Assembly (NCBI GenBank): GCA_013697015.1
Contig: JACCXL010000215.1
Coordinates: forward strand, 1 to 13,085
Direction of reading: 5' to 3'
From: Chthoniobacterales bacterium
GTDB taxonomy: Bacteria; Verrucomicrobiota; Verrucomicrobiia; Chthoniobacterales; UBA10450
DNA: 13,085 nucleotides
Shown: positions 6,358 through 13,085 of the stretch, piece by piece
How the letters are laid out: every line of letters begins with the position of its first letter
How positions within the stretch are numbered: the stretch's first letter is position 1
The notes under the pieces: model-generated
What the model was told of the DNA's origin: nothing
Seen by the model: the letters and a program-made list of their open reading frames with translations, nothing else
Databases searched by the model: none
Program-made: the position numbers and the translations under genes

Positions 6358-6980
6358 CAGCGTTTCAGCTGCGCGATAAAGTCCGCGAACAAGGGCGCGT
6401 AGAGCGCGTGCCGCTCGGGATGATATTGCACCGCAAGCGCGTAGGGGTAATTGCGCAAACGCATCTGCTCGATCACATCATCCGTCGCGCACCACGATTC
6501 CACTTCGCAGCCGTCCGCGGGGCGATCAACCGCCTGATGATGCGAGCTGTTTACTTTCGCGAAACGCACCTTCGTCGCGCGATCATTTCGCAGTGGCTGG
6601 ATGTTCCCGTCGCGCATCGCAGTGCCGTTGTGGGCAGGAATGTCGAGTCGCAACGTGCCGCCGAGTGCGACATTGAAAAGCTGCATGCCTTTGCAGATCG
6701 CCAGGATGGGCAGTCCGCGCGACATGGCTTTCCGAACGGCGTCAAGTTCCCACCGATCACGCTCGAGATCCGGATTCTTGATGACCGAGGCATCGCGCAC
6801 AGGCTGGTGCAGGAATGCCGCAGAAATATCGGGGCCACCGGTCAGGAGCAAACCGTCCGCATCGTCCAGGGAAACGAACCGCGTCCGCGCATTTCGCATG
6901 CGGACAGATGGCTCCCCTGCAAAAATCGGGCGAAACCATTTCGCGTCCGACTGGCGCATCCAGGTCGCGAGTTTGGGCAC
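6357..6980 (-). CDS. class I glutamine amidotransferase-like / gamma-glutamyl hydrolase (peptidase C26, PuuD-like)
   Basis: This 207-residue cytoplasmic protein has the class I glutamine amidotransferase fold, whose PuuD-like members hydrolyse gamma-glutamyl amides. The oxyanion strand GLLLTGGPDIS lies at 43-53. The nucleophile elbow ILAICKGMQLFNVALGG (92-108) carries C96. NSSHHQAVD (144-152) is typical of the PuuD group, and AVQYHPER (183-190) supplies H187 and E189 of the triad. E. coli PuuD has about 254 residues, so this is a short version, mainly at the N-terminus. The start is a GTG at 6980-6978; the frame remains open a little upstream without an ATG. It diverges from the beta-lactamase-fold/M15/ligase operon and was once coupled to a HAD phosphatase. 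Its substrate is unknown; the context suggests a gamma-glutamyl or amide-linked compound made by the nearby ligase. Confidence 0.85.
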   Translation of the reverse strand: MPKLATWMRQSDAKWFRPIFAGEPSVRMRNARTRFVSLDDADGLLLTGGPDISAAFLHQPVRDASVIKNPDLERDRWELDAVRKAMSRGLPILAICKGMQLFNVALGGTLRLDIPAHNGTAMRDGNIQPLRNDRATKVRFAKVNSSHHQAVDRPADGCEVESWCATDDVIEQMRLRNYPYALAVQYHPERHALYAPLFADFIAQLKR

Positions 6981-7057
6981 GGCGCAGTTTGCGACCCGTG
7001 CTTCACATTGTAAATAGGGTGCGCGTGACGACCACCGAACCTGCTGGGAAAACTGAG

Positions 7058-7888
7058 ATGTGGCGCGCCGAACTGGAACGAATTGCGTGCGCTGGAAAGG
7101 CGTCCGCGTTCGCGCTTGTCCTGCACGATTTTGAGACCGGGCTGCATTTCGCGATCGACGACCGAAAGCAGTTTCACGCTGCGAGCACGATCAAGGGCGC
7201 AGTGCTATTCGCCTTGTTTCGCGCGATCGACGAAGGACGGCTTCGCGCGGACGCTCCGTTGCATGTGCGCAACCGTTTCTACAGCGCGGTCGATCGTGCG
7301 CTCTTCCGCGTCGATCCGGAATCCGACGGTTACCCGGAGCTTTATCGCTCGATCGGCCGCACCGCCAGGATCATCGATCTCGCGGAATGGATGATCGTTT
7401 CGAGCAGTAATCTCGCCACCAATCTCTTGCTCGATCTCGTGGGAGTCGAATATGCCACGAAAGTTCTGCGCGACGCGGAGGTCCATGGCATCGCGCTGCG
7501 CCGCGGCGTCGACGACGAGCGTGCATTTGAGCACGGCCTCAATAACGAGGTCACCGCCGAAGGATTGTTCCAGCTTTTTGCGGCGCTGCGCGGCGACGCT
7601 CTTTCAAAACAAAGCCGCGAACGCGCCATCCACATTCTGCTTGGGCAACGCTTTACTTCCATGATTCCGGCCGGATTGCCCGCGCACGCCAGTGTGGCCC
7701 ACAAGACCGGAGAAATCTCTACCGTGTGTCACGACGCCGGCATTATTTATCTGCCGGAACGCGAGCCATACATACTCGCCGTGCTCACGGAATCGACCGC
7801 TGAGGGCGACCGCCGCCGCGACACGGTCGCCAAAATTTCCGAAGCGATCTACAAGCTCGCGATTCAACGGGAGGTGGCGTCCACGTGA
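7058..7888 (+). CDS. class A beta-lactamase-fold serine hydrolase, no signal peptide
   Basis: This 276-residue protein has all four class A active-site elements. S43-x-x-K46 is in AASTIKG (41-47). S116-S-N118 is in VSSSNLATN (114-122), at the SDN position. E158-x-x-L-N162 is in FEHGLNNEV (157-165), the general-base loop. K216-T-G218 is in AHKTGEIS (214-221). Such proteins are acyl-serine hydrolases on beta-lactams or D-Ala peptides. It lacks a hydrophobic leader from either possible start (ATG 7058, or GTG 7025 or 7019 in frame), so it probably acts in the cytoplasm, unlike true beta-lactamases. It heads an operon: the stop overlaps the next start (GTGA). A resistance role is unlikely; hydrolysis or transfer of a peptide or amide inside the cell fits better. 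The start choice is uncertain by 11 to 13 codons. Confidence 0.85.
   Translation: MWRAELERIACAGKASAFALVLHDFETGLHFAIDDRKQFHAASTIKGAVLFALFRAIDEGRLRADAPLHVRNRFYSAVDRALFRVDPESDGYPELYRSIGRTARIIDLAEWMIVSSSNLATNLLLDLVGVEYATKVLRDAEVHGIALRRGVDDERAFEHGLNNEVTAEGLFQLFAALRGDALSKQSRERAIHILLGQRFTSMIPAGLPAHASVAHKTGEISTVCHDAGIIYLPEREPYILAVLTESTAEGDRRRDTVAKISEAIYKLAIQREVAST
7870..7875 (+). promoter_or_regulatory. Shine-Dalgarno GGAGGT for the M15 peptidase gene
   Basis: GGAGGT lies 9 bases before the GTG at 7885, inside the 3' end of the serine hydrolase gene. It is one of the few strong ribosome sites in this window, and it supports the GTG start and the 4-base GTGA overlap. Confidence 0.7.
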
Positions 7889-8475
7889 ATTTTTCCGAAC
7901 TGCGCACGGTCGACGGCTTATCGCTCTCGGACGAACATCGGGCGCTTTTGCGCCCCGGCGAACCGATGGCGAATGAAACCGGCATTGTGCATCACCTGCC
8001 CCGCTTCTTTTTCGAGGTCCCAAGCTGGGACGACGCGAAAGAGACTCGCATCGCGCCGCACTTCCGTCTGTCCGAGCTGACGATGGTCGATTGCCGCGAA
8101 TCGGATCTCTTGCTGCAAGGTTTTCCGCATTATGTGCCATGCGCGATCGCGGTTCTGGCGCGTTATCTGGAAGATTTTCGAATTGAGGTCAGCGCTTCGG
8201 TTTATGTCGCCGCGAATGGCGGATATCGATCGCCGGCGCACGAATTTAATGGACCCGCGAATACCCACCATTGGGCCACCGGAGTCGACATCTACCGGGT
8301 TGGCGACACTTATTTGAACGACGCAAAATCGATCGAGAAATATCGCCGTGCGGCCGAATCGCTCGGCTCCGAAGTTTTCGCGAAGCCTTATTGCGAAGGG
8401 GATGATCATCTTCACTTCGATCTCGGATTTCTCGAGCTCACGCCGCGCAAGCAGCGAAAACGGATAGGAGCGTGA
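7885..8475 (+). CDS. M15-like zinc D,D-peptidase, no signal peptide
   Basis: This 196-residue protein resembles M15 peptidases, zinc enzymes that cut D-Ala-D-Ala or peptidoglycan cross-links. FRLSEL (60-65) is the conserved helix start. YRSPAHE (114-120) matches the Y/F-R-S/T substrate loop. Likely zinc ligands are H128 and D135 in THHWATGVDIY (127-137, His+7 Asp as in HxxGxAxD) and H177 in DDHLHFDL (173-180), with H175 or D174 as catalytic neighbour. No leader sequence or membrane segment is visible, so a cytoplasmic place is inferred. That is unusual for a cell-wall enzyme. The GTG start overlaps the previous stop and has a good ribosome site; the stop overlaps the ligase GTG the same way. 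The C-terminus is basic (PRKQRKRIG). Substrate unknown; a muropeptide fragment or a ligase product is possible. Confidence 0.78.
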   Translation: MNFSELRTVDGLSLSDEHRALLRPGEPMANETGIVHHLPRFFFEVPSWDDAKETRIAPHFRLSELTMVDCRESDLLLQGFPHYVPCAIAVLARYLEDFRIEVSASVYVAANGGYRSPAHEFNGPANTHHWATGVDIYRVGDTYLNDAKSIEKYRRAAESLGSEVFAKPYCEGDDHLHFDLGFLELTPRKQRKRIGA

Positions 8476-9710
8476 AGAGAAACGGGCACACAAACGCCGG
8501 CTCGCAACGCGGCGCCGCGAGATTTTTTCCGCCGCGTCCGGTGATGGGATTGGAGGCCGAGTTCCAGCTAATCGTCGACGGCGTGCGGCAGCGCCCGGAG
8601 GAAATTTTCGGCAGCCCAACGCAACTCGTGCGCCGCAAAATGATCCCGCGGACAGGCCGCTCGTTTCAGCTGCCGGCGGGCGGGGCGATTTATTTCGATA
8701 CCGGCGTGATCGAAGTCGCGACGCCAATTGTCGAGCTGGAACCGGGTTGCTGTTATCGCGCCACGCGCCTGCTCTGGGAACAGATTCGCTACGTCCGGCA
8801 GGAGCTCGATCGCTGGAGTCTTCGACACAAATGCGACTGCCGCCTGCAAGGATTCAGCGCGCACTACAATTTCTCGTTTCCGACGAACCGAAAATCGCGG
8901 AAGCGCAACTCCACAACTCTCGGCTTTCTGCTCGCGCACATTTTGCCGGTCCCGGTGATGTTGCTCGCCACAAATCGAAAAAGCAGCGCGATCGGCGTGC
9001 GCCCGCGCCGCACCCGGCTCGAAGTGACCACGGACTTCACACCCGACGCCGCCTTGATGCTCGCGACCTCCGCATTCGTCGCCGGAACGGTCGAAACCAT
9101 GTTGCAGTGGTCCGACTACGGGCTTCGACAAATCGCGGCACACGATCTCCCGCGGCTGATGCCGTTCCGGTTACGGAAACATTCTTCCCGGCGTGGGTGG
9201 CGGATGCTCTCGCGCTCGGTCGCGCAAAATCCATTCACCGCCGATATCAACGCGCCGATCTGGAGCTTGCGCGACCGCCGTAGCCTGTCGCTCCGTGAGA
9301 TCGCGGCGGAAACTGTGCGCCCGTTCGAGCACGAAATACGGCGTTTGAGCGATGCGACTACGCTCGAACATATCAAAGCCGTTTTCCGCGGCGACGCGCG
9401 TTCGCTTTTGGATTTCAACGAACGCCCGGACGCCTACGAGGACGCGGGCCGCACGATTGATTGGAATCGGCGTCGCGTCCGCCGCTGGTCACGCTCCGCT
9501 TATGAGCGCGTGATACATCGCGTGATCGAACGCAAAGCGATCCAGATCGGCGGCAAGCGCTATACCGTGCAGCGCATGCAAGGTTGGTATGAGGTCGTTT
9601 TCCGGGAGACGAAAACCGGGCGGCGCCGAGTCCTGAACCTCGATGAGCTGGTCGGCCTCACGAAGGGCAAGCGAGCAGCGGCGGCGCGGAAACGGCGCAC
9701 TCCTGCCTGA
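8472..9710 (+). CDS. putative carboxylate-amine (amido)ligase of the GCS2/PafA-Dop type
   Basis: This 412-residue protein starts with a likely nucleotide/Mg strand VMGLEAEFQLIVDG (24-37). The E28/E30 pair matches the ExE of glutamate-cysteine ligases and of Pup ligase/deamidase (GIETEY). AGGAIYFDTGVIEVATP (69-85) resembles the PafA/Dop strand that places acidic metal ligands before a TP turn. LQGFSAHYNFSF (125-136) and RTRLEVTTDF (180-189) also fit that fold, with H131, N133, R182 and E184 possible ATP/Mg contacts. A family member of this kind would join an amine to a carboxylate using ATP. I cannot name the exact family or substrate; a non-ligating hydrolase such as Dop is possible. The C-terminal tail (GKRAAAARKRRTPA) is strongly basic. 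It is last in the operon, by GTGA overlap with the M15 gene, and converges on the DUF885 gene with 9 bases between. Confidence 0.55.
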   Translation: MKRNGHTNAGSQRGAARFFPPRPVMGLEAEFQLIVDGVRQRPEEIFGSPTQLVRRKMIPRTGRSFQLPAGGAIYFDTGVIEVATPIVELEPGCCYRATRLLWEQIRYVRQELDRWSLRHKCDCRLQGFSAHYNFSFPTNRKSRKRNSTTLGFLLAHILPVPVMLLATNRKSSAIGVRPRRTRLEVTTDFTPDAALMLATSAFVAGTVETMLQWSDYGLRQIAAHDLPRLMPFRLRKHSSRRGWRMLSRSVAQNPFTADINAPIWSLRDRRSLSLREIAAETVRPFEHEIRRLSDATTLEHIKAVFRGDARSLLDFNERPDAYEDAGRTIDWNRRRVRRWSRSAYERVIHRVIERKAIQIGGKRYTVQRMQGWYEVVFRETKTGRRRVLNLDELVGLTKGKRAAAARKRRTPA

Positions 9711-9719
9711 CAAACGCCG

Positions 9720-11453
9720 CTACAGCCCCAGCGATTCGCCCACATATTTGGCGGGCGGACTGCCGAAAGCGAGGACGCTGTCGTTATACTTCTTGAGATT
9801 GAATGAAGCGCCTGCTTTCGCTTTCGCGCGATCACGCAGTTCGAGCTGCTCCGTCACGCCAACAAAATAAGTCGAAAGCTGGGTGGAGGTAAGGCGAGCG
9901 CGCTTCCATTTTGCGACGGCTTCACCTTCCTGCTGAAAGCCTTCTTTCATCATCAGAGTCATCGCGTCCTGTTCGCTCATGTTATGCGCGTGAATTCCCT
10001 GGTCGATGAGGGCGTTGCAGATCACGCGCAGTCGCATTTTCAACTGCTGCATTCTCACTTCCGGTCCGCCGTATCCGGATTCCGCCATCATCTGCTCAGT
10101 ATAAACCGCCCAGCCTTCGACGAACGTGCCGCTCTGGAAGATTGCACGCACCAGCGTCGGCGCTTTGAATTCATTGGCATGCGCAAGCTGCAGGTAATGA
10201 CCCGGCATCGCTTCGTGCACGGTCAGGTCGCGCACCATAAAATTGTTGTACTCGCTGAAGAAAGTCGCCTTGCGCTGCGGCGACCAATCGCCCGGTGTGG
10301 GCGCGACCGCGAAGAACGTTTTGCCGCCCTGCTCCAGCGGCCCGGGTGAATCGCAGTAGGCGATGGCCGTCCCGCGCTTGAACTCCGGCATGACGATGAC
10401 GTCGAGCGGTTTTTCGGGAACGCTCACGAGATCGTGCCTCTTCACGAAATCCGTCGCTTCGTTCACGACTTTTTGCGCGTAACCAACAATCGTGTCGTCG
10501 TCCGGATGTTGTTCGGCCAGCTTATCGAGAACGCCGGTCGTGACTTTCTTTCGATCGCTCAGTGTCGCCTCGTCGGCGGTTGGAAAATATTTCTTATAAA
10601 GCGCCAACGCGGTTTCATAGATCGTTTTTTGCGTTTGCTCCAGGTCCGCGTGTGCGCGCCGCATGATCTCTTCCATCGAAAGATCGGAGGCCAGGGCAAA
10701 GCGGAGCTTCTTTCGGAACTTGTCGGCGCCTAACCGAAAATCGCCATCCGATCGCGGAAGAAGATCGATCTGCAGCCATTTTTTGTAATCATCCAGCGCC
10801 GCGGCGGTTTTTTCTTGCAGCGGAACCAGATCCTTTCGCAGCTGTGGAGCTTGCTCGAGCAAGGGATTCAATCCCTCGCGCACAAGCGATACTGCGCCTT
10901 GGGTTTGCTCAATCGCTGTCTCCGTATGCACTTTCGGAGCATGCTGCAGATTGGCTTTCGCCTGGGCGATAACCGCAGGGATGGCTTCCATCCGTTTGCG
11001 GAGATTGCCGACACGCTGGTCAGCTGGTGCAAAATCACGGGCGACCAGCAGATAAAGACTGTTCGCCAAGCTTTCGTTGTAGATGAGCGGGTTCCAATCC
11101 GCTTCTTTCAATTCCTCTAAACCGAATATCTCGTTATCGACATTTTCCTTGAGAAGCCTGACATCGACCTTATTCGGGCCAGTGAGTTGCGAGAGATCGC
11201 TTAGATCCTCGAGTTTGGCGCGAAAACCTTTGGCTCGTGCCAGCTCTTTCGCACGCGCCTCTACCGAATAATCGCTCAGTCGATTGTCAAAACGATGGTC
11301 GCCCAAAGCCGTCGCGTATTCCGGATTGGCCTGGAGCAATCCCTCGACATAATCGTGTGCCACTTTCTGAAACTGCTCGTCCTGCGGAGTCGCTTGTGCA
11401 TGTGAAGCCGCTACGCCTAACGACAATCCGACTGCTAAAAAAAGTTTCTTCAT
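9720..11453 (-). CDS. secreted DUF885-family metallohydrolase-like protein
   Basis: This 577-residue protein belongs, by its motifs, to the DUF885 family of presumed zinc peptidases. A classical signal peptide, MKKLFLAVGLSLGVAASHAQ, has an A-x-A site ending at A21, so it should be exported. The N-terminal half is mostly helical and charged. The conserved core is near 405-455: MVRDLTVHEAMPGHYLQLAH (406-425), where H413, E414 and H419 form an HExxxGH zinc motif. FVEGWAVYTEQMM (444-456) follows, with E446 a candidate third ligand. Length is typical. The ATG starts 8 bases after the stop of the POT transporter gene, so it is the second or third gene of that operon. The joint role would be trimming peptides outside the cytoplasm for uptake. 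This is inferred from neighbours; family substrates are poorly known. Confidence 0.85.
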   Translation of the reverse strand: MKKLFLAVGLSLGVAASHAQATPQDEQFQKVAHDYVEGLLQANPEYATALGDHRFDNRLSDYSVEARAKELARAKGFRAKLEDLSDLSQLTGPNKVDVRLLKENVDNEIFGLEELKEADWNPLIYNESLANSLYLLVARDFAPADQRVGNLRKRMEAIPAVIAQAKANLQHAPKVHTETAIEQTQGAVSLVREGLNPLLEQAPQLRKDLVPLQEKTAAALDDYKKWLQIDLLPRSDGDFRLGADKFRKKLRFALASDLSMEEIMRRAHADLEQTQKTIYETALALYKKYFPTADEATLSDRKKVTTGVLDKLAEQHPDDDTIVGYAQKVVNEATDFVKRHDLVSVPEKPLDVIVMPEFKRGTAIAYCDSPGPLEQGGKTFFAVAPTPGDWSPQRKATFFSEYNNFMVRDLTVHEAMPGHYLQLAHANEFKAPTLVRAIFQSGTFVEGWAVYTEQMMAESGYGGPEVRMQQLKMRLRVICNALIDQGIHAHNMSEQDAMTLMMKEGFQQEGEAVAKWKRARLTSTQLSTYFVGVTEQLELRDRAKAKAGASFNLKKYNDSVLAFGSPPAKYVGESLGL

Positions 11454-11461
11454 AGGAATAG

Positions 11462-12892
11462 CTAGGTCGGCGTGACGCCGGCCAGGAAGGGCTCAGTAGC
11501 TTTTTCATCATGCGTCGGCTCCTGACTTTGCAAGTAAGTGCGTTCGCGATAATGACGCGAGACGAAGACGTAGATCACTGACGCACCAAGCATGAGCAGG
11601 GTGAAGAAGCGGAAATAATTCGCGCCTTCCAGATTCAAGCCCGCCGCTTTGAGCCTCGGAAGAAGGAAGCTAATGAGCGATGGTATTTGGTTTCCAATCG
11701 CCACGGAGAGCAACCACATCGCCATGAGCAAACTCTTCATGCGGTTGGGCGCCTGCGTGTAGGAGAATTCCAAACCGGTGATCGAGACCATGACTTCGCC
11801 GGCGCTCAGAATGATGTAGGCGAGCAACTGCCAGCCGACACTGGGCCGCGCACCATGATCGATCTGAAGTTGAATCCACCAGATAACGACGAAGGAAAGC
11901 GCAGTGAGAAATAACCCGATACCGATTTTGCGCAACGACGTGAGCGGGAAGAAACGGCTAATGAACGGGTAGAGCCAGTAGTTAAAGAGCGGAATAAAAA
12001 CGAGGATTAAAATTCCGTTCACCACGTTCACTTGCTCGGGCAGAAAAATGATTCCGAAAAAATGTAGATCGAGATGCTGGCATTGCAGAGTCCACTCGCC
12101 GCCGCTGCTCTGATCCCAAAGCGCCCAGAAAATGATGGTGAAGGCGTAAATCATCCAGATGCGGCCCAGGATGCTCAGGCCTTCCTTGCTTTTCAGATCT
12201 TTCAAAAACCCCAGGCCGCCCGGCGGCACGTGCACCATTTTCTTGCGGCCGAGCCAGAAGACTAGAGTCGCAATCGCCATCAGAATCCCCGGCAAACCGA
12301 AGGCATACGGCGGTCCCCATTTCGGATCGTTGAGCAGAATCGGGCAAAGCCAGATCGAGAACGACGAGCCGAGATTGATGGAAAAATAAAACCAGCCGAA
12401 AACTCGCGAGAGAAGGTGTTTGTTCGATTCGCCGAACTGGTCGCCAACGTTGGCGGAAACGCACGGCTTGATTCCGCCGGCGCCGATCGTGATCAGCAGA
12501 AGACCGATCGCCAGCATCCAGCGCGGCCCGACTTGCAGACCGAACGATGTGTCCATCAAGGCCAGGGTGAAATGGCCGAAGCAGTAAACGATCGAAAGAT
12601 AAAGGATCGTTTTATATTTACCGAGCCACCCGTCGGCGATGATCGCGCCGATAAACGGCATCCAATAAACCGCGGAAACAAATTGGTGAAACCAACCCTG
12701 GGCGACGTTGTTCGAGAGCGGATCGAGCGCGCCGAGATGATTTTTCAGATACGTCGTCATGAAGACGATGAGGATGGCCCGCATCCCGTAGAAACTGAAT
12801 CGCTCCGCGCCTTCGTTCCCGATGATGAAGGGCACGCCCGGCGGCATACCCGAGATGTTCGGCGGCGTGGTAGCGTATTTTGTCGTGGCCAT
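11462..12892 (-). CDS. POT/PTR2-family proton-coupled oligopeptide transporter
   Basis: This 476-residue inner-membrane protein has about twelve hydrophobic segments. It carries the POT signature ExxERFxxYG as NEGAERFSFYGMR (26-38; E27, E30, R31), important for proton coupling. The second PTR2 signature is present as VFGWFYFSINLGS. GAGGIKPCVSANVGDQF follows the canonical GGIKP pattern. DQSSGGEW and TGLEFSYTQAP..MKS further on match the C-terminal half of the family. POT carriers import di- and tripeptides with protons. The start is an ATG at 12892-12890 and the C-terminal tail is cytoplasmic and hydrophilic. The gene follows an unidentified C-terminus by 35 bases and precedes the DUF885 gene by 8, so a peptide-use operon is likely. 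Substrate preference cannot be read from sequence. Confidence 0.93.
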   Translation of the reverse strand: MATTKYATTPPNISGMPPGVPFIIGNEGAERFSFYGMRAILIVFMTTYLKNHLGALDPLSNNVAQGWFHQFVSAVYWMPFIGAIIADGWLGKYKTILYLSIVYCFGHFTLALMDTSFGLQVGPRWMLAIGLLLITIGAGGIKPCVSANVGDQFGESNKHLLSRVFGWFYFSINLGSSFSIWLCPILLNDPKWGPPYAFGLPGILMAIATLVFWLGRKKMVHVPPGGLGFLKDLKSKEGLSILGRIWMIYAFTIIFWALWDQSSGGEWTLQCQHLDLHFFGIIFLPEQVNVVNGILILVFIPLFNYWLYPFISRFFPLTSLRKIGIGLFLTALSFVVIWWIQLQIDHGARPSVGWQLLAYIILSAGEVMVSITGLEFSYTQAPNRMKSLLMAMWLLSVAIGNQIPSLISFLLPRLKAAGLNLEGANYFRFFTLLMLGASVIYVFVSRHYRERTYLQSQEPTHDEKATEPFLAGVTPT

Positions 12893-12927
12893 GCGGAGGT
12901 TAACTGCGAAGCGCGCTTAGACGCGGA

Positions 12928-13085
12928 CTACGGTTTTTTATTTTCAGGGAAAAAATTGACCGGCGTGGCGGTCGCGCCCGCGGCGGGCGAAATCCCAGTT
13001 TCCGATTTTGCTTCCGCGCGCTCGGCCTTTGTCGGATCGACAGCTTGATCTTCGGACAATTCGGCGAGGTGATGCCGTTCGCAGG
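12928..13085 (-). CDS. C-terminal end of an unidentified protein, upstream gene of the POT operon
   Basis: A minus-strand frame is open from the right window edge to a TAG at 12930-12928, giving 51 residues. It reads ERHHLAELSEDQAVDPTKAE, then RAEAKSETGISPAAGATATP, ending VNFFPENKKP. The composition is that of a hydrophilic, flexible tail and looks protein-like, while the other two frames are arginine-rich or stop. The tail could belong to a second POT-type carrier, since such carriers end in short polar tails, but there is no signature to prove it. The 35-base spacing to the transporter gene suggests co-transcription. Confidence 0.55.
   Translation of the reverse strand, partial: CERHHLAELSEDQAVDPTKAERAEAKSETGISPAAGATATPVNFFPENKKP

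Noticed and set aside
6981..7057. Possible sigma-70-like promoter (TTGCGA, 16 bases, TAAATA) for the serine hydrolase operon
   Set aside because: The match to consensus is weak, and the position would leave almost no leader for the GTG starts; not strong enough to list.
7918..8727. Minus-strand frame of about 270 codons opposite the M15 gene
   Set aside because: It is a shadow with high Arg content; the plus strand has zinc-site motifs and coupled starts.
12416..13048. Plus-strand frame of 210 codons at the right end
   Set aside because: It is antisense to the POT carrier and the upstream tail; no motif.
1..13085. CRISPR arrays, tRNA or rRNA genes, integrases or transposases
   Set aside because: I read both strands for direct repeat arrays, cloverleaf-like segments and typical recombinase motifs and saw none. 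A small RNA could still be missed without a covariance search.

Overview
The window reads as an ordinary chromosomal stretch of a GC-rich bacterium. Genes are tightly packed on both strands, and neighbours often overlap by 1 to 4 bases (TGATG, ATGA, GTGA junctions). GTG starts are common and clear Shine-Dalgarno sequences are rare. From memory of similar gene sets and of the interspersed inverted repeat, Verrucomicrobiota (a soil Chthoniobacterales/Spartobacteria-like lineage) is the best guess. This is inference; there is no rRNA gene in the window to settle it.

Left part (1-3666): a minus-strand operon dapF-dapA-dapB-folK covers consecutive steps of the diaminopimelate/lysine route plus a folate enzyme cut by the window edge. 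Divergent from it is a LysE/RhtB-type amino-acid exporter, so synthesis of lysine or its precursors and a possible exporter sit back to back. A 37-codon open frame lies in the gap between them.

Middle (3672-6357): trpA on the minus strand is followed by a small coupled gene that looks frameshifted. Divergent from trpA are queE and queD, two enzymes of 7-deazaguanine (queuosine precursor) synthesis. They are separated by a 122-bp palindromic repeat element. Beyond queD lie about 250 bp with no convincing gene, then a decayed N-terminal fragment of a HAD-type phosphatase.

Right-centre (6357-9710): this is the most interesting region. A class I glutamine amidotransferase (peptidase C26-like) on the minus strand is divergent from a three-gene plus-strand operon. 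The operon encodes a class A beta-lactamase-fold serine hydrolase, an M15-like zinc peptidase, and a carboxylate-amine ligase-like protein of the GCS2/PafA/Dop type. The two hydrolases show no signal peptide. Together the genes resemble amidoligase-peptidase cassettes predicted to make or edit an unusual peptide, amide or peptidoglycan fragment inside the cell. No product is known to me.

Right end (9720-13085): a minus-strand operon reads from an unidentified gene (only its C-terminus is present) into a POT-family oligopeptide/proton symporter and then a secreted DUF885 zinc-hydrolase-like protein. This is consistent with external peptide cleavage and uptake.

I saw no rRNA, tRNA, CRISPR array, integrase or transposase gene.
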